NCBI RefSeq assembly: GCF_001553455.1
Contig: NZ_BBOX01000125.1
Span: forward strand, 1-44,942
From: Streptomyces hygroscopicus subsp. hygroscopicus
GTDB lineage: Bacteria; Actinomycetota; Actinomycetes; Streptomycetales; Streptomycetaceae
Reading direction: 5' to 3'
Length of the DNA: 44,942 bases
A program made the translations under genes and the position numbers. The notes beneath the pieces are model-generated. The model searched no databases and was not told where the DNA came from. It saw only the letters and a program-made list of their open reading frames with translations. Positions 35,241 to 43,900 of this stretch are shown here, piece by piece (the first letter of the stretch is position 1; each line of letters opens with the position of its first letter).

Positions 35241-35999
35241 CTACGGCGAGGGGGTGCGGCTGACCGGGCGGCCGAGCCGGGCGAGGGCGGCGGCGAAGAC
35301 GGCCGCGTCCCGCACCGCCGCCCCGCCCGTGTCGTTGTTGAAGTAGGCGTAGACCTCCGCGTCGGCCGGCCAGGTGATCTCGACCCGGTCCGCCCAGGTG
35401 GCCAGCGCCCGCCGCCCGTAGCGCGGGGCCGGCTCGGCGCGGCCGCCGTGGAAGCGCAGATACCCCCACCCGGTGGTCCGCCACAGCGGGGTGACCGGGC
35501 GGGAACCGGCGTCGGCCCAGCACAGCGCGGCCGCGTGGCGCTCCAGCACCGCGCGGATCTCCCCGGTCCACCAGGAGGTGTGCCGCGGTTCGACCGCCAC
35601 CCGCGTCCCGGCGGGGAAGCAGCCCAGACAGCGGTCCAGCAGTCCGCCGTCGGCCCGCAGGGTGGGCGGCAGCTGGAGCAGCACCGGGCCCAGCCGGTCG
35701 CCGAGCCCGGCCGCGTGGGACAGCAGCCGCTCCACCGGCTCGTCCGGATCGCGCAGCCGCTTGATGTGGGTGAGGTAACGGCTCGCCTTGAGCGCCATCA
35801 CGAAGCCCTCGGGGACCCGCGCCCGCCAGGTGGCGAACTGGTCGTAGGAGGGCAGCCGGTAGAAGGCGTTGTTGCTCTCCACCGTGGCGAAGGCGCGGCT
35901 GTACTCCTCCAGCCACAGCCGCTGCGGACAGCCCTCGGGATAGAGTCCGCCGCGCCAGTCCCGGTACTGCCACCCCGAGGTGCCGACCAGGACGGTCAT
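35241..35999 (-). CDS. DUF72 family protein
   Basis: This 252-aa TIM-barrel-like protein belongs to the DUF72 (YecE-type) family, whose biochemical role is not established. Characteristic stretches are VGTSGWQYRDWRGGLYPEG, FATVESNNAFYRLPSYDQF, LPPTLRADGGLLDRCLGCFP, VAVEPRHTSWW, GWGYLRFHG and VYAYFNNDTGGAAVRDA. ATG 35999 overlaps the stop of the upstream 79-aa gene by four bases. Confidence 0.92.
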   Translation of the reverse strand: MTVLVGTSGWQYRDWRGGLYPEGCPQRLWLEEYSRAFATVESNNAFYRLPSYDQFATWRARVPEGFVMALKASRYLTHIKRLRDPDEPVERLLSHAAGLGDRLGPVLLQLPPTLRADGGLLDRCLGCFPAGTRVAVEPRHTSWWTGEIRAVLERHAAALCWADAGSRPVTPLWRTTGWGYLRFHGGRAEPAPRYGRRALATWADRVEITWPADAEVYAYFNNDTGGAAVRDAAVFAAALARLGRPVSRTPSP

Positions 36000-36235
36000 G
36001 CCTCGCCCGGATGCCAGGGCGGCCACTGTCCGGGCCGGTCCTCCCAGTGGACCTGGTCCGGGTCGTCGAGATCGATGTCGGGGAAGACCTGCCGGACGCG
36101 CGGTTCGAACTCCTCCCGTTCGAGCGGTTCGCAGCCCAGGCCGCGCAGCCGCACCCGCCGATAGCGGCTGTCGGCGTCGAATGACTCGACGAAGACGGGG
36201 TATCCGGACTCGCCCGGGCCGGTGGTGTTCTCCAT
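35996..36235 (-). CDS. Small acidic protein of unknown function
   Basis: This 79-aa protein is not recognised as a known family. It is acidic and aromatic-rich, with no signal peptide or membrane segment. A middle Arg-rich strand (YRRVRLRGLGCEP) is followed by an acidic stretch (FPDIDLDDPDQVHWED). The chosen ATG 36235 directly abuts GGAGGT, which is tighter spacing than usual. The stop overlaps the DUF72 start as ATGA, so the two proteins are probably made together. GC bias at third positions supports coding. Confidence 0.75.
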   Translation of the reverse strand: MENTTGPGESGYPVFVESFDADSRYRRVRLRGLGCEPLEREEFEPRVRQVFPDIDLDDPDQVHWEDRPGQWPPWHPGEA

Positions 36236-36359
36236 ACCTCCAGGGTGCCGGAGCCCGTGCGGTTCGCGCGTCCCGGCGGCCGGCCGGGGCCGCCGGTTTG
36301 CGGACGCGGGGATCGTCGGGTTGATTCGTAGAGGAGTCCCAAGGAGCCGGGGGTGAGAC

Positions 36360-37022
36360 ATGATCTTCACCGACCGGGTGGACGCCGGGCGGCGCCTCGG
36401 CGAGGCGCTGCGGCCCCTGGGCGATGAGAAACCGGTCGTGCTCGGACTGCCGCGGGGCGGGGTGCCGGTGGCCTTCGAGGTGGCCCGGGTGCTCCGGGCC
36501 CCGCTGGATGTGATCATCGTCCGTAAGCTCGGCGTCCCCTACCACCGCGAGCTGGGGTTCGGCGCGATCGGCGAGGGCGGGGTGCGGGTCGTCCACCAGG
36601 CGATCGTCCGGATGAGCCGGGCCGACCAGGAGGACCTCGCGGAGGTGGAGCGGACCGAGCAGGAGGAGCTGGCCCGCAAGGCGCGCCGGTTCCGCCAGGG
36701 CCGCTCGCGGGTCCCGGTCGAGGGCCGGACGGTGATCATCGTGGACGACGGCATCGCGACCGGCGCCACGGCCCAGGCCGCCTGCCGGGTCGCCCGCGCC
36801 CAGGGAGCCGCGCGGGTGGTCCTGGCCGTCCCGGTGGCGCCGCCGGACGCGGTCGCGGCGCTGAGAGCGGACGCGGACGAGGTGGTGGCCCTCTCCACGC
36901 CCTCGGACTTCGCGGCGGTGGGGGAGTGGTACCGGGACTTCTCCCAGACGACCGACGCCGAGGTCGTGGAGTTGCTGTCCCGGTCGACCGGAGAGACGGG
37001 TGAGGCGCATCCTGGAAGGTAA
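36360..37022 (+). CDS. Phosphoribosyltransferase-family protein
   Basis: This 220-aa type I PRTase-fold protein carries the PRPP-binding motif VIIVDDGIATGAT (about 125-137). It opens with FTDRVDAGRRLGEAL and GLPRGGVPVAFEVA, as in the group of stand-alone PRTase-like proteins common in actinobacteria. The base or amine substrate is unknown. It lies 17 bp upstream of the DUF1876-like gene, probably in the same transcript. Confidence 0.9.
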   Translation: MIFTDRVDAGRRLGEALRPLGDEKPVVLGLPRGGVPVAFEVARVLRAPLDVIIVRKLGVPYHRELGFGAIGEGGVRVVHQAIVRMSRADQEDLAEVERTEQEELARKARRFRQGRSRVPVEGRTVIIVDDGIATGATAQAACRVARAQGAARVVLAVPVAPPDAVAALRADADEVVALSTPSDFAAVGEWYRDFSQTTDAEVVELLSRSTGETGEAHPGR

Positions 37023-37039
37023 CGCAGGAGGTGATCGCG

Positions 37040-37309
37040 ATGGAGACGATCGTGGGATGCGACATTCAGATGGAGTTCCGTGAGATCGGCCCGCTGACCG
37101 AAGCGGTCGTCCGGCTGAGGATGCACGACGGTACGGAGATGCTGGCTCAGGGCCGCGCCAACCGGAACCCCGATGACCCGGCACAGCCGAGGGTCGGCGA
37201 GGAGATCGCGGCGGCGCGGGCGCTGACCAACCTGGCCCACCGGCTGATCGGCAAGGCCGGTGGCGACATCGAGGAAGTCACCCACTCCAAGGCACATTTG
37301 GTGATCTGA
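37040..37309 (+). CDS. DUF1876-like small protein
   Basis: This 89-aa protein resembles DUF1876 (actinobacterial dsRBD-like fold proteins). It shows LTEAVVRLRMHDGTEMLAQG, a short NRNPDDP loop, PRVGEEIAAARALTNLAHRL and the ending GDIEEVTHSKAHLVI. ATG 37040 has GGAGG 8 nt upstream; GTG 37031 is an alternative overlapping that site. Function is unknown. Confidence 0.8.
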   Translation: METIVGCDIQMEFREIGPLTEAVVRLRMHDGTEMLAQGRANRNPDDPAQPRVGEEIAAARALTNLAHRLIGKAGGDIEEVTHSKAHLVI

Positions 37310-37328
37310 GATCCGTTGCGGCGAAGGA

Positions 37329-37362
37329 ACGTCCGCCGCGGCGGCCCACCGCGGCCGGACGT
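37329..37362 (+). terminator. Terminator after the DUF1876-like gene
   Basis: Arms ACGTCCGCCGCGG (37329-37341) and the complement (37349-37362) pair with one bulged base over a 7-nt loop, 20 bp past the stop. Confidence 0.65.
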
Positions 37363-37402
37363 CCTGTCGATCGCGCCCGGGCGCCCGCCGGCGCTCGCCT
37401 TC

Positions 37403-37547
37403 AGCGGACGCGCTCGTGTTGAGCGGACGTGCTCGTGTTGAGCGGACGCGCTCGTACTGAGGGGACACGCGCTCGTGTTGAGGGGACGCGCTCGTGTTGA
37501 GGGGACACGCGCTCGTGTTGAGGGGACGCGCTCGTGTTCAGCGGACG
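37403..37547. repeat. Seven-copy 19/21-bp tandem repeat array
   Basis: Units of the form AGCGGACGCGCTCGTGTTG start at 37403, 37422, 37441, 37460, 37481, 37500 and 37521, with a partial eighth at 37540. The fourth and sixth are 21 bp through an inserted CA (GGGACACGCG). Each unit carries the GAGCG/CGCTC dyad. The array lies in the 495-bp gap before the DUF4232 gene; the rest of the gap shows no gene. Confidence 0.9.
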
Positions 37548-37804
37548 CCGACGGTGAGCCGCCGGCCGGGGCGGACCGGATCCGGTTCGGCGCCGACGAC
37601 CCGGTGGTTGCGCTCGTGCAGCCGCTCCCGGCCGCCCTGCCGCGTCGCGGGGACCGGCGATCCGATGGCCCGATCCCTGTGCCCTGGCACATAAGGGCGT
37701 TCGCGCGGGGAAGGCAGACCGAGGGGGCATGCACGGGAGGCGCCGGGGCACTCGGCCCCGCGGCCGGTAGACCCCGGCAGACGGCTGACCTCGGGAGGTC
37801 GCTC

Positions 37805-38563
37805 ATGACTCAACGGAACGGTCCGGCTCCGCGGCACACGACGGCCTCGCGGCCCCGCTCGCTCCGGCCACCGCTGTTATCCGCGCTGCTGATGGGCGTG
37901 CTGGCCACGGCCACCGCGTGCGGCGGCGACACCGGGGACGGGGACTCCGCGCGGCACGCCTCGTCCGTCCCCTCCATCTCCTCCGCCGCGCCACCCTCCT
38001 CCGCCTCGGCCGCCCCCTCCGGGAGCCGGACCCCGCGGAGCGAGCGCCCCGCCTCGGGCACCGCACAGTCCGCTCCGCCCTCGGCGCGTTCCTCGTCCTC
38101 GCCCGCGCCCTCGCACGCGCCCTCCTCGCGGCCCGCCGCGGCGGCCGGGGTGCGCCGCATCTGCTCCGCAGCGCGGTTGACGCTCTCGGCCGGCCGGATG
38201 GACATAGGCGCCGGGAATGTGTACCTGCCCCTGGTGTTCACCAACAAGGGCACCACGACCTGCACCCTCACCGGATACCCCGGTGTCTCGCTGGTCGATT
38301 CCGCGGGCTCGCCGATCGGTGCCCCCGCCACCCGGCGCGGCACCACGCGCCCCACGGTCTCGCTGCCGCCCGGCGGCAGCGCCTCCACCAGCCTGCACAC
38401 GCTCAACGAGGGCACGACCGACACCCCGTGCCGGCGCACCGCGCGGTGGATCCGGGTTTATCCGCCGGATTCCTTTGACGCGATGAAGGTCTCGGCGCGC
38501 TCGTTCCGGGTGTGCGGAGGTGTCTTCGAGGTCGAGGCGATGCGGTCCGGAACGGACGGATGA
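37805..38563 (+). CDS. DUF4232 domain lipoprotein
   Basis: This 252-aa exported protein has a signal peptide with a lipobox-like ATAC (C39). A long Ser/Pro/Ala-rich linker (about 45-120) is followed by a C-terminal DUF4232 beta-sandwich (about 123-245) with conserved cysteines (RICSAARLTLSAG, TTTCTLTGYPGVSLVD, DTPCRRT, FRVCGG). Function unknown; such proteins are abundant surface proteins in Streptomyces. ATG 37805 follows GGGAGG. Codon 25 is TTA (37877-37879), so expression probably depends on bldA. Confidence 0.88.
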   Translation: MTQRNGPAPRHTTASRPRSLRPPLLSALLMGVLATATACGGDTGDGDSARHASSVPSISSAAPPSSASAAPSGSRTPRSERPASGTAQSAPPSARSSSSPAPSHAPSSRPAAAAGVRRICSAARLTLSAGRMDIGAGNVYLPLVFTNKGTTTCTLTGYPGVSLVDSAGSPIGAPATRRGTTRPTVSLPPGGSASTSLHTLNEGTTDTPCRRTARWIRVYPPDSFDAMKVSARSFRVCGGVFEVEAMRSGTDG

Positions 38564-38611
38564 CACCGGCATATCAGGGCGGGTCCGGGCGCGCGGACGT
38601 GTCCGAAAACC

Positions 38612-38640
38612 TTGACAGAGCGTGCGCCGACTGGCCGTGT
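38612..38640 (+). promoter_or_regulatory. Possible promoter of the peptide-hydroxylase operon
   Basis: A consensus -35 TTGACA lies at 38612-38617. The hexamers 17-19 bp downstream (CCGTGT or CGTGTT near 38635) are poor -10 boxes, so this may be an activator-dependent promoter. Confidence 0.35.
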
Positions 38641-38725
38641 TCGCCCTTTCGCAATCAAGAGGGGTGGGCCACCATGGGGATGCCTCGTACGAGCCGGTAG
38701 GGAGCGTCCGGAGGGGGACGGTGTC

Positions 38726-38902
38726 ATGGAGCGAGTCGCGACCGAGGTCGAGACGGAGCTGCTGGACCTTTCGGGGGCGACACTCGAGGACCTCGAGCGG
38801 CACGAGGGGCTTTCTCCGGTGACGGAGCGGCTGCTCGACGTCGTCCAGTCCCCTCCGACGATCAGTAACTCGTCGGCGACGAACGTCGGCTGTGCGAGTT
38901 AG
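38726..38902 (+). CDS. Candidate RiPP precursor peptide, FxSxx-COOH-like leader with atypical core
   Basis: This is a 58-aa peptide. Its leader-like region (residues 10-40, TELLDLSGATLEDLERHEGL then VTERLLDVV) resembles the acidic, Leu-rich leaders of FxSxx-COOH precursors, with a D-L-S/T-x-x-x-L pattern. The C-terminal part, SPPTISNSSATNVGCAS, is rich in Ser/Thr/Asn and has one Cys, but lacks the FxSxx ending. ATG 38726 has GGAGGGGG about 8 nt upstream, a strong initiation site. The stop is 6 bp before the HExxH protein gene. Small size, leader/core shape and neighbours support a modified peptide; the precursor role is inference. It could instead be a small regulatory or chaperone protein. 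Confidence 0.7.
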   Translation: MERVATEVETELLDLSGATLEDLERHEGLSPVTERLLDVVQSPPTISNSSATNVGCAS

Positions 38903-38908
38903 GCGGCC

Positions 38909-40819
38909 ATGGCGTCCTCCGCCACACGGGGCCGCAACCATCGTTTACCGGCAAGGGTTTTCGCCGAGTTGGCGCGGAGTTCCGGCGGCCCGGCGGCCGT
39001 GGCCGAGCTGAGGTCGGGGCAGCGCAGCCGGGCCATGCTGCTGCTGCGCGCCCTGGTGGACATCGCCTCCGCGCACCCCGCGCTGCCCGGCCCGCTCCCG
39101 CCGCCCCGGGACGCCTGGCACCTGCTGGTCCGGGCCGAGCGCCGCTCCCCGGCCGCCGTGGACAGGCTGCTGCTGCACCCTCCCGTGGGCGTGTGGCTCA
39201 ACCGCTGTCTGCGCAGGCTGCGGGGCCTGGAATCGGGGGACGGACCGCTGTGGAGCGCGGTGGGTCATCTGCATGCCGTGGCCGCCTCCGCCGCACTTCT
39301 CGCCGGAATCGACTTCTGCGGCGCGGTTCCGGTGCGCGATGGCGGGGTGATACTGCCGGCCCTGGGATTCGCCCGCATTCCGGACCGGGCCGATGTCGCG
39401 GAGGTGGTCATGACCGACCGGAAGGCGGCGGTTGTGTCCGGCCCGTATGCGGTGACGCTGCCCGCCGACTTCGCCGAGGAGGCCCCGGGCTGGCACGGTC
39501 TGCGGCGACTGCGCGGAGAACACCGGGGAATTGTCTGCTCGCCCTATGTCGATGACATCGATCCCTATCGCGACTTTCTCCGGATCCGAGGTCCGCAGCG
39601 GCTCACCGACAAGGAGCGACAGGGCTGGCAGGAACGATTCGACAGCGCCTGGCGGCTGGTCGCCCAACAGCGCGAGGTGGACCCACGGGGCATCGGCGCC
39701 TGCCTCTCCTCCGTCGTGCCCGTGCCCTATGTCGCCTGGCCCGAGCCGTTCAGCGCATCCTCGCCCGAGGCGTACGGATGTGTGCTGCTGGGCGGGGCCA
39801 CGGACCCGCTGACCCTGGCCGCCGCGCTGGTGCACGAGGCCCAGCACATCAAGCTCAGCGCCCTGATGGACCTGGTACCCCTCATCGAACAGGGGCTGGA
39901 GGAGATCCACTACGCGCCCTGGCGGCTGGACCCGCGACCGCTGCGCGGGCTCTTCCAGGGGGTGTACGCCTTCGCGGGCGTCACCGGATTCTGGCAGGAC
40001 CGGCTGCGGCGCGCCGGCTCCGGCCCCGCCAGGGACACCGCCGCCTTCGAGTTCGCCCTGCGCCGGGCGCAGACGTCCTCGGGGCTGCGCACACTCCTGG
40101 ACCACGCCGAACTCACGCCCATGGGCGAGGAGTTCCTGCACCGGCTGGAGGAGCGGCTGGCCCAGTGGCTCGCACCGCCCGTACCGTCCGTGCCGGGACG
40201 CCTGGCGGCGGATCTGATCGAGGACCACCGGATGGTGCACCGCATGCGCCATCTGCGCCCGGACCCCGGGCGGCTCGCCCAGTGGGCGCGGGCCTGGCGG
40301 GAGCGGTCCGAACCGCCCCGGGAGCTGCCGGGGACATCGGTCCGGCCGACCCGCACCGAGGCGCTCACGCGCCCCGCGCTCGCCCGCCTCCGGTTCCGGG
40401 ACCCGGAGGGGTTCGCCCGGCTGCGCGAGGGCGGGGGAGCGGGCTCGCCGGACGGCGGCGACGCCCTCGACCGGGCCGCTCTTGACCGGGCCGCTCTTGA
40501 CCGGGCTGACCTCGACCGGGCCGCTCTCGACCGGGCCGCCCCTGACCGGGCCGCCCCTGACCGGGCCGACCTCGACTGGGCCGCCGGTGACACCACCGCC
40601 GCGCTGCGCCGCTACCGCGGCCGGGTGGCAGCGGACCCCGACGACATCGCGGCATGGGCCGGGCTCGCGCTCAGCCTGCCCGGCGGCCCGGCACGGACGG
40701 CGCTGCTGAGCCATCCGGAGCTGGTCCTGGCCGTCCACCGGGAAGTGCGCACCGCACCGGACACGGGTCCCGATCCGGTGGCGCTGGCGCGGTGGATCGG
40801 GGCGCGTACGGGCCGGTGA
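38909..40819 (+). CDS. HExxH-motif protein (aKG-HExxH-type peptide beta-hydroxylase family)
   Basis: This 636-aa protein carries the metal-binding motif VHEAQHIKL (H309, E310, H313). Around it are sequences typical of the RiPP-associated HExxH domain: GCVLLGGATDPLTLAAALVH before it and FQGVYAFAGVTGFW after it. Members of this family were once described only as HExxH-motif proteins and are now considered alpha-ketoglutarate-dependent peptide hydroxylases. The N-terminal half is helical. The C-terminus has eight LDRAA-type pentapeptides (residues 520-559), then a TPR-like tail. ATG 38909 has only a weak ribosome-binding site, so translation may couple to the peptide gene. Codon 13 is TTA (38945-38947), pointing to bldA control. 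Confidence 0.85.
   Translation: MASSATRGRNHRLPARVFAELARSSGGPAAVAELRSGQRSRAMLLLRALVDIASAHPALPGPLPPPRDAWHLLVRAERRSPAAVDRLLLHPPVGVWLNRCLRRLRGLESGDGPLWSAVGHLHAVAASAALLAGIDFCGAVPVRDGGVILPALGFARIPDRADVAEVVMTDRKAAVVSGPYAVTLPADFAEEAPGWHGLRRLRGEHRGIVCSPYVDDIDPYRDFLRIRGPQRLTDKERQGWQERFDSAWRLVAQQREVDPRGIGACLSSVVPVPYVAWPEPFSASSPEAYGCVLLGGATDPLTLAAALVHEAQHIKLSALMDLVPLIEQGLEEIHYAPWRLDPRPLRGLFQGVYAFAGVTGFWQDRLRRAGSGPARDTAAFEFALRRAQTSSGLRTLLDHAELTPMGEEFLHRLEERLAQWLAPPVPSVPGRLAADLIEDHRMVHRMRHLRPDPGRLAQWARAWRERSEPPRELPGTSVRPTRTEALTRPALARLRFRDPEGFARLREGGGAGSPDGGDALDRAALDRAALDRADLDRAALDRAAPDRAAPDRADLDWAAGDTTAALRRYRGRVAADPDDIAAWAGLALSLPGGPARTALLSHPELVLAVHREVRTAPDTGPDPVALARWIGARTGR
40466..40585 (+). repeat. Eight 15-bp in-frame repeats in the HExxH gene
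   Basis: Units of CTCGACCGGGCCGCT type start every 15 bp from 40466 and encode LDRAA, LDRAD, PDRAA or LDWAA. They separate the enzyme core from a TPR-like C-terminus. Confidence 0.9.
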
Positions 40820-40852
40820 GCGCCCCGTGGCGCGGGCCGCCCGACCGGTGAC

Positions 40853-40967
40853 CGGCACCGGGACGGGACGGGCACCGGCACCGGGACGGGCACCGGAACG
40901 GGAACGGGCACCGGAACGGGAACGGGCACCGGGACGGCACCGGAACGGGCACCGGGACGGGGACGGC
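40853..40967. repeat. GGCACCGGGACGG/GGAACGGGAACGG simple repeat array
   Basis: Irregular 6- to 18-bp units made of GGCACC, GGGACG and GGAACG fill the convergent gap between the HExxH gene and the NB-ARC/TPR gene. One 18-bp block occurs twice in direct succession. No hairpin terminator was recognised here. Confidence 0.85.
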
Positions 40968-40970
40968 GGG

Positions 40971-43900
40971 TCAGACGGCGATCGCCTCCACGTCGCAGTC
41001 GGCCCGGATGCCCCGGGCCGCCGCGACCGTCGCCGGATGGCCGGCGGTCAGCACCCGGCGCATCCGGCCGAGCGCGTCCTGGTGCAGCTCCTCCGCCCGC
41101 CTGCCCTCACCCAGCGCGCGCAGGTCCCCCGACAGGTTGACCGCGCACGCCAGCGTGGTGGGGTGGTCCTCGCCCAGCCGGGACCGGCAGGCCGCCAGGG
41201 CCTCGGTGTCCAGGTCGTGGGCCTCCTGGTAGTCCGCCAGCGTGTAGTGGTCGCTGGCCATGTTGATGGCACAGGCCAGCGCCACCGGATGGGCGGCCCC
41301 CACCCGCTCCACCAGCAACGGCAGCGTCTCCTTGTTCAGCGCGAGCGCCTGGTCCGTCTCGCCCAGCAGCCGCAGCGTCACCGCCAGGTCGATCGCCGCG
41401 CTCAGGGTCACCGGATGCCGTTCCCCCAGGGAGACGCGCATCTCCTCCAGGCACTTCCGGCCCAGTTCCCGCGCCCCCTCCAGATCGGCGGTCTGACGCA
41501 GGTCCATCGACAGGTTCAGGGCGGTCGTGGTGATGTGGAGGTTGGGCTCGGTGTAGCGCAGCTGGTAGCGCTCCAGCACCTCCCGGCTGAGCTTCAGCGC
41601 GCCCTCGTGGTCGCCCGCCTTGCGGCGCGCCACGGCGAGGTTCCGCAGGGCGTAGACCCCGATGGGCGCGTTCTGCGGGAGCAGCTGGCGGACGCGGGCA
41701 CAGGTCTGCTCCAGCATGTCGCGGGCGGCCATGTAGTCCCCGCTCTCGCGGACGTCGATGGTGAGGTTGGCCTCCACCAGGATGGTGAGCAGGGCCTCCT
41801 CGCCGAGCACCAGACCGGCGGTGCGCCGGGCCTCCTCGTCCACCTGCCGGGCGTGTGCGTAGTCCCCGGCCGCGCGCAGCGCCACGCCGTAGTCGTTCGC
41901 CGCGGCGATCGTGTACGGGTCCTCGTCCCCGAACAGCCGCAGGGTCCGGGCCCAGCGGTCCTTCTCCAGTTCCACCGATCGTGCGAAGTCGCCCTGGTAG
42001 CGGGCGTCGACGGCGACCGCGCCCAGCGTCACCAGGGTGTTCTCGTGGTCCTCGCCCTCGCGGGCGCGCTGCAGCTCCAGCGTCCGGCTGTTGAGCGCCC
42101 GGGCCTCCTCGAAGTGGCCGAGCACGGTCAGGACATGGCCCAGGGTCCGGGAGACGGCCAGCGTCTCCGGACTGTCCTCACCGAGCGTCTCCACCCATTT
42201 CCGGCGCACCTGGTTGCCGAGTTCCAGCGCGCCGTCGTGGTCGCCCCAGACGTAGAGGAAGCGGACCAGGTTCCGCACCATCTGCCGCACCCACTTGTCG
42301 TCGCACTCCATCGCCCGCGACGCCCGGACATGGGAGAGGAGGTCGGCGTACCGCCCCCAGTTCGGCGGAGCGACGTCATTGGGGTCGCCGAAGGCGAGCA
42401 GCACATGGGCGCTGTGCCGCATGTCCGCCTGCTGCTGCGGGGACATCTGGCCGATCAGCACGGCCTGCACCAGCCGGTGCATCTCGATCGTGTTGCTGCG
42501 GTGATTGATTTTGATCAGGGCGTAGCGGTTGATCTCACGGATCGCGTGGCCGAGCTTGATGGGGTCCTGCAGCACCTCCGACAGCTCGGGCGAGAGGGAG
42601 ACTCCCCGCACCCCCGAGAACAGCCGGCGGGAGATCGGCTCGGGCGCGAAGAACGAACACATCTGGAGCAGTTGGAGGGCGCCGGGATGGGTTTCGGCCA
42701 GCCGGCGCAGCGACATGTTCCAGGCGGCCGCGACCGGTTCGGGGTAGTCCACCGGAACGCCCGCCGCCAGCAGCTCGCTGCGGCGGGTGGAGACATCGGC
42801 CCGCTCGTCCTCGAAGACCTGCAGATACTCGTCGACCGGCATACCCGTCTCGGTGAGCCACGCCGCCGCCTGCTCGATCGCCAGCGGCAGGTCTCCCAGG
42901 GCGTCGGCGACCCGGTCCGCCTGGTCGCGGGGCAGCTCCGGCCCCCGGCGGCGCAGCAGTTCGATGCTCTCCTCCCGCTCGAAGACGTCCACCTCGACGG
43001 TGCGGGCGGCGCGCGACCACTGCGCGTTCCTGGAGGTGACCAGGATCCGGCCGGGCCCGCCCGAGGGGAAGAACGGCCGCACCGTCTCCAGCTCCTCGGC
43101 GTTGTCGAAGACCAGCAGCCAGTCCCGGCACGGGCGTCCGGTGCGCAGCGCGTCGAGCACGCTGGGCACCGCCGTGTTGGCCTCCATGCCCGCGTGCAGC
43201 CCGAGCCGGTCGGCGAGCTGGACCAGCGCCTGCCGGATCTGCTCGGGGCGCTCGGCCGGGATCCACCACACCGCGTCGTAGTCGGCGGCGTGCTGGTGGA
43301 CGTACTCCAGGGCGATCTGTGACTTGCCCACCCCGCCGAGCCCGTGCAGGGCCTCGGGCAGCACGGCGGCCGTGCCCTCGCTCCTCAGCCGCTCGTGCAG
43401 GGTGTCGAGCAACGACTGCCGTCCGGTGAAGTTGTTGTTCCGGGGCGGCACATTTCCCCAGATGGCCGGGGGTTCCCCGGCACGGCGCTCCGCCACGGCG
43501 GGCAGCGACCGGGCAGCGGTCACGGACACGAATGTTCCTCTCGGATGCTCCCTCGCCGCACCCGGCGTGCCGTGCGCCGGCGGGGATGGTGAATCGTCGG
43601 CCTGGGACAGCGGGTCGGTTCGGGGAGTCGTGGCGTCAGTCACGGCAACCGCCTCGGAGACCACATGTTTTCCCCTGTGTGATGCGTCTTCAACGGGATC
43701 GGGTCGGCTTTCCCCCGGGCGGGCGAGCGCCTGATGAGCCAGGACAAGGGCGCGAAAGGAGCGCGCACCTTCCAGATACGGTCCGGACAGCGCCTGGTAG
43801 ACCTGCTCCTGGAGGCGGATGTACGGCAGCAGGCGCTCCGTCTGGGGAAGGTCCCGCACCGGCCCCGAGGGATGGTTGAGCAGATCGCGCAGCATCAGCA

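Noticed and set aside
37403..37547. CRISPR array
   Set aside because: Repeats are contiguous 19/21-bp units without unique spacers, and no cas gene is present.
40827..43322. Plus-strand frame of about 831 codons antisense to the NB-ARC/TPR gene
   Set aside because: It begins inside a simple repeat and mirrors the TPR-coding strand; the composition is typical of a shadow frame.
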